DNA from: Colimorpha sp045598945
Lineage (GTDB): Bacteria; Bacteroidota; Bacteroidia; Bacteroidales; P3
Direction: 5' to 3'
DNA: 12,388 bases
Assembly: GCA_045598945.1 (NCBI GenBank)
Contig: JAZRVD010000138.1
Coordinates: 1-12,388, forward strand
This document shows, piece after piece, positions 8,008 to 12,388 of this stretch. Below the pieces are notes generated by a model that saw only the letters and a program-made list of their open reading frames with translations, was not told where the DNA came from and made no database searches. The position numbers and the translations under genes are program-made. Position 1 is the first letter of the stretch. Each line of letters starts with the position of its first letter.

Positions 8008-8259
8008 CTATTTCTTCTGCTTAGCTACTTCCATCATATACTCATCTGCCACATAGAGGTCGCCATAGAGGTAGAGGTCTGAGGAGCGGTCGTGCAAGCG
8101 AGCACACGTCTCGCTTGCATAGAAACGCATCAAAGCTTCTACTGGAGAAATATTTAGCCTGCGCGAAAGTTCCATACTAATGCCTCCGATGCGGTTACTC
8201 ATGATTATCTCTTGAATTACAGGAGACTTGACAGGGTCGTCATACTGTTTCTGTTCCAT
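8008..8259 (-). CDS. Small protein (83 residues) resembling DUF3791-associated partner proteins
   Basis: From the ATG at 8259 this encodes 83 residues. The frame stays open to a TTG at 8313, and an internal ATG at 8199 could give 63 residues. The segment SPVIQEIIMSNRIGG followed by SPVEALMRFYASETCARL and DLYLYGDLYVADEYMMEV resembles short Bacteroidota proteins encoded beside DUF3791 genes and suspected of belonging to toxin-antitoxin-like modules. That assignment is from remembered pattern, not a search. Its first codons overlap the end of the DUF3791-like remnant by 20 nt in another frame, so the original start may have been altered by a deletion. It lies upstream of the orphan YafQ-like toxin but does not resemble a RelB or DinJ antitoxin. 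Confidence 0.5.
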   Translation of the reverse strand: MEQKQYDDPVKSPVIQEIIMSNRIGGISMELSRRLNISPVEALMRFYASETCARLHDRSSDLYLYGDLYVADEYMMEVAKQKK

Positions 8260-8326
8260 TGAAAACAAGCTTATATTGTTCGATACAGAACGCCACAAAG
8301 TAGGCAATGTCAATATCTCTATTCAT
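8240..8326 (-). pseudogene. DUF3791-like N-terminal remnant (28 codons)
   Basis: The ATG at 8324-8326 opens a 28-codon frame, MNRDIDIAYFVAFCIEQYK then LVFNGTETV and TGA. The start resembles DUF3791 proteins, which are about 65-75 residues long and have a helix of the form FxxFCIEQYK followed by a G-x-E turn. The conserved remainder (a tyrosine-rich middle and an LHT motif) is absent in all frames downstream. It begins 26 nt after the stop of the upstream gene and runs into the small ORF at 8259 in a different frame. A deletion or frameshift joining two neighbouring genes would explain this. The family call rests on about 20 residues and is tentative. Confidence 0.4.
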
Positions 8327-8352
8327 CGAGAGGTGTTGTTTTCTTCAATATA

Positions 8353-8940
8353 CTATTCTGAGAGGTGCTGTGAATGAGGATAATGAGACGGGAGATATTC
8401 AAAACGAATATCGTAGATGTCAACGTTTCTTTTATAACGAATAGTGAAGGTGAAAGTCTCGTAGAAGAATTTGTGCACGTTGTTTTCAAAGACATGACGC
8501 ACATAACCTGATGCCTTAGCTTTGTCGACGATACGCTGATACCATTCCTCGTTGGGATATTTCCAGTTGCCTTTGACAAGGGACCTTGCCACGACGACGC
8601 GGTTGTCGAGGATTTCGAAGATAATGCTGTCGCGCGTCTGATATATGACACGTTCACCGGAACCATCGACAATACGTATGCCAGGGAAGTCGTTGAAAAG
8701 CTGAGGCACAGACCTTCCCAAGCGGCCGTCGGGTACGCCATGACGATAAATAGTGTCGACAGGCATGGCGACAGGAGGTATGCCCACGCCCGACACGGCA
8801 GCCGCTTGTGGACGCAGGGAGTTCTGCGGACGCGAGACAGGGACATAAGGCTTTTCGCGTATGACGCGCTCAATCTGAGCAAAAGAGCCATACGACAGCG
8901 AAAGGAGCAACAAGCATGAAAAAAGACAACGATACAACAT
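8353..8940 (-). CDS. Secreted protein of unknown function
   Basis: This encodes 195 residues from the ATG at 8938-8940. A longer frame reaches 8979, but its added residues (MQCCCKPFAIPF) are encoded by the phased TTGCAA repeats and would spoil the signal peptide. The chosen start gives a clean SPI signal, MLYRCLFSCLLLLSLSYGSFAQ, with cleavage after about residue 22. A proline-rich linker (about 30-65) follows, then a compact region with alternating strands (GIRIVDGSGERVIYQTRDSIIFEI and later FTFTIRYKRNVDIYDIRFEYLP). I do not recognise the domain. The gene lies downstream of a terminator, so it probably has its own promoter. Confidence 0.8.
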   Translation of the reverse strand: MLYRCLFSCLLLLSLSYGSFAQIERVIREKPYVPVSRPQNSLRPQAAAVSGVGIPPVAMPVDTIYRHGVPDGRLGRSVPQLFNDFPGIRIVDGSGERVIYQTRDSIIFEILDNRVVVARSLVKGNWKYPNEEWYQRIVDKAKASGYVRHVFENNVHKFFYETFTFTIRYKRNVDIYDIRFEYLPSHYPHSQHLSE

Positions 8941-8951
8941 ATAAAATGGAA

Positions 8952-8979
8952 TTGCAAAGGGCTTGCAACAGCATTGCAA
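8952..8979. repeat. Three TTGCAA palindromes phased at 11 bp
   Basis: The perfect palindrome TTGCAA occurs at 8952-8957, 8963-8968 and 8974-8979, exactly 11 bp apart, with related flanks (TTGCAAAGGGC, TTGCAACAGCA, TTGCAACGCTA). All three lie within 40 nt upstream of the start codon at 8940, overlapping the possible -7 box. Helical phasing suggests an operator for a dimeric regulator, but coincidence in a TTGCAA-rich genome is possible. Confidence 0.55.
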
Positions 8980-9005
8980 CGCTATATAAAAAAACTGTCT
9001 GGCAA
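8977..9005 (-). promoter_or_regulatory. Possible weak promoter for the secreted protein gene
   Basis: On the minus strand TTG (9003-9005) is followed after 18 bp by TAGCGTTG (8977-8984), one mismatch from TAnnTTTG. It overlaps the preceding terminator and the first of the TTGCAA repeats met in that direction. A promoter is needed here because a strong terminator lies upstream. Confidence 0.35.
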
Positions 9006-9037
9006 GAACGTCGATATTGCAGACTCTGCCAGACAGT
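8988..9037 (-). terminator. Rho-independent terminator of the small lipoprotein gene
   Basis: Read on the minus strand, ACTGTCTGGCA (9027-9037) pairs with TGCCAGACAGT (8994-9004), 11 bp, around a 22-nt loop, and the strand continues into a run of T (A run 8988-8994 on plus). It begins 17 nt after the stop at 9054. Confidence 0.88.
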
Positions 9038-9053
9038 ATATTACGAAAAAAAA

Positions 9054-9578
9054 CTATTTATCCTTACGGACAGCCTTAAAGGCAAGCTTTCTATAAGATG
9101 TGATAGAGGTGAGCCAGTTGTCGGTCTTCTCGCCGAAATAGCCGTCCCATGTAATGGTGTTGCTCTTGTAAGCCACCGTGTTGCCCTTAAACAGAATGGT
9201 CTTGCCATTCAAAGCGTTGGTGCAGAGAAGATTCATATAGCCGCCCTTGGCAGTACCAAAAATAGAGTCGAGGACAGGGTAGAACTCCTGTGACTTAAGA
9301 TCCTCATCTTCGGTAGTAAAAGAAAGCTTGGCGATAAGCTTGGATTCGAAGAGCGTAACATCGAGCAGCTTGGCGTCAACACCGTCAATCTTAAGCGAAG
9401 CAGAATAAGACTCAGACTCAGTACCTATTCCAAGACCATTGCAGGTAATGGTAACATCGTAGTTGCCGTAGAAGTCGGTAAGTTTTGCCTCAGGGTCTTC
9501 GGTCTCCTCCTTGGAGCAAGAGGTAAATACCGCAGCCATAGAAAGGATGGCAAAGAGATAGAAAACAATTTTTTTCAT
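9054..9578 (-). CDS. Small lipoprotein of unknown function, possibly calycin-like
   Basis: This encodes 174 residues from the ATG at 9576-9578. The open frame extends to 9686, but the added 36 residues read through the promoter and the end of the upstream gene, and the chosen start gives a proper SPII signal, MKKIVFYLFAILSMAAVFTSC, with Cys21. The residues after the Cys (S-K-E-E-T-E-D) are acidic, similar to Bacteroidota surface lipoprotein export signals, so surface display is possible. The mature part alternates short strands (FYGNYDVTITCNGLGIG, ASLKIDGVDAKLLDVTLF, NTITWDGYFG) like a small beta barrel or lipocalin-type fold. No catalytic motif is seen. It has its own consensus promoter and a strong terminator, so it is probably monocistronic. 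Confidence 0.85.
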   Translation of the reverse strand: MKKIVFYLFAILSMAAVFTSCSKEETEDPEAKLTDFYGNYDVTITCNGLGIGTESESYSASLKIDGVDAKLLDVTLFESKLIAKLSFTTEDEDLKSQEFYPVLDSIFGTAKGGYMNLLCTNALNGKTILFKGNTVAYKSNTITWDGYFGEKTDNWLTSITSYRKLAFKAVRKDK

Positions 9579-9613
9579 ATTGATAAAATTAAAGATTAAA
9601 AAAAATTCAAAAG

Positions 9614-9644
9614 CAAAGATACAAAAAAATCTGCTGCACTCAAA
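9614..9644 (-). promoter_or_regulatory. Consensus Bacteroidota promoter for the small lipoprotein gene
   Basis: On the minus strand TTTG (9641-9644) is separated by exactly 19 bp from TATCTTTG (9614-9621), a full match to TTTG-N19-TAnnTTTG. The start of transcription would be near 9606, giving a leader of about 28 nt. The -33 box is only 4 nt from the upstream stop codon at 9649. Confidence 0.82.
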
Positions 9645-9648
9645 AAAA

Positions 9649-10884
9649 TCAATTAATAGGCTGCACCATTCTACGCAGTTGCTCAATGTCGAGCTGCTGA
9701 TACGAGGTGTTGTCGGGATCGTTGAACAAAGCTTTATTCTGGTTGTAGCTCTCCACCTTATAGTTTACAGCGCGGTCGAAAAGAGAGCGAGCGACGGCGA
9801 TTTTAAGCTGATCGAAAGAGAGCTTGCCTGAAGCATACGCATTTTGCTGAGAGGTGGAAAGATATTTCTTTATCTTGTTGTATTCCTTATCCGACAGACG
9901 GCCGTTCTCGTCGAGCGACTTGGCAAGAGCAGGGAAGTTGACCCACGAGGTGATGGTAGTCTCAAGAAGGAGTATGTTTGACTTGTTGCGATTGAGATAA
10001 CAGCCCAGATAGGCATGGCACGGCTCGATGAAGATAACAGGCTTCAGCCCCACCTTGCGCAACAAAGAAGCGAAAAAGACACAAGCATCGACACAATTAG
10101 CCTGACGCGAGTTATAGACCTGATCGAAGAAACGAATACGCTGAACATTGGCTCGCTTGGACGGATTGGAAGTGCAGGAGATAGAAGAATAAGTGATGCC
10201 ACGCTCGAGGGCATCATACCAGAAGGCAAAGACCTGTTCCTTAACCATCTTCTCGCCCTGCTGGTAGCCCACAAAACGATTGATGATATTATTGTCGATA
10301 ACACGCGTAAGAATGGTATCAATATATGGGTGATCCTCATTGACATATCCTGCAAATATCCACCGAATGTCGATAGACTTGCCAGCACTATCGTTCAACG
10401 CTAACAGACATTCGTTGGCAGAACGATAGTTGAGGCGAACATTTTTGACATCAACCTCTTCATCGTTGATATAGCAGGTAAAGGTAAAGTCCACCGCACC
10501 CTGCTGACGGACATTATAAAGAACCGGATACTTCCACTTGATTTGCGGAGAAAAGATGTAATGTGCATTACGTTCTTGCATAACCTCCTGAAAGACCGTG
10601 GTATAACTAAGCTGAGTAGAATCGATGACCACACGTAGAACAGCATCTTTGACCGGGTTGGTAACCTCGACAGTAAAAAGCGACGAAGTTTGCTTATCGG
10701 AGCCCTGGTAAGAAGAGAGAGCGAGAATAAACGAAGGATAGATGCAGTTTTCAAAATATGAATTGTAAGATGCCTTGAACTTAACAGCAGAAGGGTCGTA
10801 CTGCCGTGTCGATGTATTGCCGCCACAAGAGACTACCAAAAGGGCAAACAAGACTGACAACAGGATATACAAACAACGTTTCAT
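9649..10884 (-). CDS. Lipoprotein with transglutaminase-like Cys-His domain
   Basis: This encodes 411 residues from the ATG at 10882-10884. A longer frame to 10977 would overlap the upstream gene and bury the signal. The start MKRCLYILLSVLFALLVVSC carries a lipobox ending at Cys20. Residues about 245-310 resemble a transglutaminase-like (papain-fold) core: FFDQVYNSRQANCVDACVFF with candidate nucleophile Cys264, ASLLRKVGLKPVIFIE, then PCHAYLGC with His290, and possibly Glu308 in LLLETT as the third residue. Such lipoproteins act in the periplasm or on the surface as peptidases, amidases or transferases; the substrate here is unknown. About 240 residues before the core look beta-rich (ligand or partner binding, inferred). 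The gene begins 4 nt after the stop of the sodium symporter gene, so the two are almost certainly cotranscribed. Confidence 0.88.
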   Translation of the reverse strand: MKRCLYILLSVLFALLVVSCGGNTSTRQYDPSAVKFKASYNSYFENCIYPSFILALSSYQGSDKQTSSLFTVEVTNPVKDAVLRVVIDSTQLSYTTVFQEVMQERNAHYIFSPQIKWKYPVLYNVRQQGAVDFTFTCYINDEEVDVKNVRLNYRSANECLLALNDSAGKSIDIRWIFAGYVNEDHPYIDTILTRVIDNNIINRFVGYQQGEKMVKEQVFAFWYDALERGITYSSISCTSNPSKRANVQRIRFFDQVYNSRQANCVDACVFFASLLRKVGLKPVIFIEPCHAYLGCYLNRNKSNILLLETTITSWVNFPALAKSLDENGRLSDKEYNKIKKYLSTSQQNAYASGKLSFDQLKIAVARSLFDRAVNYKVESYNQNKALFNDPDNTSYQQLDIEQLRRMVQPIN

Positions 10885-10888
10885 AACA

Positions 10889-12241
10889 CTACATAAACAT
10901 GCCAGAGATAATGACGATGACGAGGGCAATAGGTGCCAGATAACGTGCCAGGAAGCGCAGCACCGGATAATAGCCAACCTTCAGCGTAGAGTGGTTGGAA
11001 AGTTCATCGATAATGTCATCTTGACGCATCACCCAGCCGAAAAAGAGTATAGTGCCCAAGGCGGAGAGAGGCGGCAGGTATATACTATTGATAGAGTCGA
11101 TGAAGTCAAACATGTTTTTGCCAGCAATAGTAAACGAGTTCCACACTCCGCCGCCCAGCGAGATGACCACAGCCACCAAAGCAGTAGCCAAGGAGATAAC
11201 AATAGTAGACTTGAGACGATGTGAGGTGAAGGTCTCGGCGAAGCACGCCATCAAGCCTTCGAGCAACGATATGGCGCTGGTAAGTGACGCCAAGACAATG
11301 AGCAAGAAAAAGAGCGAAGAGAACACCCCCCCCATAGAGCCCATGGAATTGAACACGGCAGGCAGCACCTTGAACACCAATCCCGGCCCGCCAGCAGGCT
11401 CCATGCCGCAAGCAAACACGGCTGGGAAAATAACGATGCCAGAACATATAGCAATAAGGGTGTCGCTAAAAGTAATCCAGAGAGAAGTCTTGAGGAGGTT
11501 GTCGTCCTTGGGGATATACGAGCCATAGACAACCATTGCCGTCATGCCCACCGACAGCGAGAAGAGAGCTTGCCCCAGGGCTGCAAGGACGCCTTCGCTT
11601 GTGAGTTTTGAAAAGTCGGGAGAAAAAAGATAGCTCAGGCCTTGCGAAGCTCCTGGCATAGTCAGCGAGCGGATACTCAAGACCAGAAGCAAGACAATAA
11701 GCACAGGCATAAGCACCTTGGAAACAGCCTCAACGCCCTTTCGCACGCCGCCAAGAATGATAACGGCAGTGATGACAACAAATACAGAGAGACACAAGAT
11801 AGGTCTGCCCACCGAGGTGGAAAAAGAAACGAAATAGTTGTTGAGCAGCTCAGAGTCCTGCCCCATAGTAGCGAGAACGCCCGTGCAAGCGTCGAAGAAA
11901 TAGCTAAGCGTCCACCCCGACAGCACCCAATATTGCGACAAGATACAGAAGCAGCCGACAATAGCAATAATGCCCACATACTTCCAGCTCTTGTGTTTAG
12001 GCGACAGCGCCTCGATAGCAAAGACCGGCGTATGCTGAGACCGGCGGCCTATGACAAACTCGCTCATCAACAGCACCATGCCAAGAAAGAATACAAACAA
12101 GATATACACCAGCAGAAAGGCGCCGCCGCCATACTTGCCACATATATACGGGAAACGCCATATATTGCCCAGTCCTACAGCCGACCCTACGGCAGCCATA
12201 ATGGCGCCAAAACTGGAAGAGAAAGAGTATTTATTAGCCAC
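10889..12241 (-). CDS. Sodium:neurotransmitter symporter family (NSS) transporter, GTG start
   Basis: This 450-residue membrane protein of the LeuT/MhsT/TnaT type imports an amino acid or similar solute with Na+. The first helix carries the family hallmark GSAVGLGNIWRFPY (19-32), which forms part of the sodium and substrate sites. A helix 3-like segment has SGWTLSYFF (108-116), the unwound helix 6 corresponds to ALFSLSVGMTAMVVYG (225-240), and LASLTSAISLLE (318-329) carries the Thr-Ser pair of the second sodium site. About 11 helices can be drawn, and length fits the short bacterial members. The start is GTG at 12239-12241; no ATG lies between it and the upstream in-frame stop TAA at 12254-12256, and the residues that follow (MANKYSFSSSFGAIMAAVGS) align as usual for the family. 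The substrate cannot be told from sequence. It leads a two-gene operon. Confidence 0.95.
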   Translation of the reverse strand: MANKYSFSSSFGAIMAAVGSAVGLGNIWRFPYICGKYGGGAFLLVYILFVFFLGMVLLMSEFVIGRRSQHTPVFAIEALSPKHKSWKYVGIIAIVGCFCILSQYWVLSGWTLSYFFDACTGVLATMGQDSELLNNYFVSFSTSVGRPILCLSVFVVITAVIILGGVRKGVEAVSKVLMPVLIVLLLVLSIRSLTMPGASQGLSYLFSPDFSKLTSEGVLAALGQALFSLSVGMTAMVVYGSYIPKDDNLLKTSLWITFSDTLIAICSGIVIFPAVFACGMEPAGGPGLVFKVLPAVFNSMGSMGGVFSSLFFLLIVLASLTSAISLLEGLMACFAETFTSHRLKSTIVISLATALVAVVISLGGGVWNSFTIAGKNMFDFIDSINSIYLPPLSALGTILFFGWVMRQDDIIDELSNHSTLKVGYYPVLRFLARYLAPIALVIVIISGMFM

Positions 12242-12291
12242 TTGTGATAGAATTTATACCAGCGGAAGCACTGGCACTATGATTTTATTTT

Positions 12292-12388
12292 TTATTGAGT
12301 ACGATCAGGATTTTGAGCCACAAAGTCAGCCCACGAGGCAGACTTGCTCTTGCGAGAGTGCTTGGGCATGAGTTGCTGACGGATGTCC
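12292..12388 (-). CDS. C-terminal end of an unrecognised gene, cut by the window edge
   Basis: On the minus strand an open frame enters at the edge and ends at TAA (12292-12294), giving 31 residues: DIRQQLMPKHSRKSKS then ASWADFVAQNPDRTQ. The basic, Ser/Lys-rich stretch followed by a short helix and a polar tail reads like a real C-terminus, and alternative frames are interrupted by stops. The family is unknown. It ends 50 nt before the symporter start and runs in the same direction. No clear terminator lies between them, so it could be in the same transcript. Confidence 0.55.
   Translation of the reverse strand, partial: DIRQQLMPKHSRKSKSASWADFVAQNPDRTQ

Noticed and set aside
8319..8957. A 212-residue minus frame overlapping the secreted protein gene
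   Set aside because: The other frame has a clean signal peptide and protein-like composition; this one is Ser/Arg/Leu-rich and reads through the stop region.
11642..12247. A 201-residue plus frame opposite the sodium symporter gene
   Set aside because: Antisense of a clear NSS transporter; composition is charged and His/Gln-rich without a domain.
12262..12277. Short inverted repeat CCAGCGG/CACTGG before the symporter gene
   Set aside because: Only about six pairs with mismatches and no T run, so not supported as a terminator or operator.

Overview
The window looks like chromosomal DNA from a Bacteroidota bacterium, most likely order Bacteroidales. Four things point there: promoter -7 boxes of the TAnnTTTG type (21-28, 5680-5687, and 9614-9621 on the minus strand, the last with a TTTG -33 box exactly 19 bp upstream); no Shine-Dalgarno sequences before the starts; many SPII lipoproteins; and families typical of that order. 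The genus cannot be fixed from sequence alone. No tRNA, rRNA, CRISPR array or insertion sequence was seen.

Layout. (1) 1-5620, plus strand: a three-gene operon with a promoter at 21-28 and a hairpin terminator at 5576-5619. It encodes a secreted protein with an OmpA-like segment and a caspase-fold domain, a lipoprotein, and a 983-residue ABCG-like transporter with an N-terminal TerB-like region. The caspase-like domain keeps its catalytic His, but serine occupies the catalytic Cys position. (2) 5680-7324, plus strand: a stand-alone AAA-ATPase-like/PD-(D/E)XK protein with its own promoter. (3) 7325-8326: a gene-poor, decayed stretch at a convergent junction. On the minus strand it holds a DUF3791-like N-terminal remnant, a small partner-type ORF, and a YafQ-family toxin with all expected catalytic residues but no AUG start at the expected N-terminus and no visible antitoxin. 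(4) 8353-9644, minus strand: a secreted protein of unknown function preceded by three TTGCAA palindromes at exact 11-bp spacing, then a small lipoprotein with its own consensus promoter and a strong terminator. (5) 9649-12241, minus strand: a tight pair, an NSS-family (LeuT/MhsT-like) sodium symporter with a GTG start, followed 4 nt later by a lipoprotein with a transglutaminase-like Cys-His core. (6) 12292-12388: the C-terminal end of an unrecognised minus-strand gene cut by the window edge.

How the genes may work together (inference). The first operon is the best candidate for an uncharacterised system. It pairs an envelope pseudocaspase with a peptidoglycan-binding-like segment, a lipoprotein, and an inner-membrane ABC exporter with a large extracytoplasmic loop, which could together form a trans-envelope export or envelope-remodelling module. 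The NSS symporter/transglutaminase-like lipoprotein pair may couple amino-acid uptake to a periplasmic peptidase or amidase-like activity. The middle region reads as accessory DNA with toxin-antitoxin debris.
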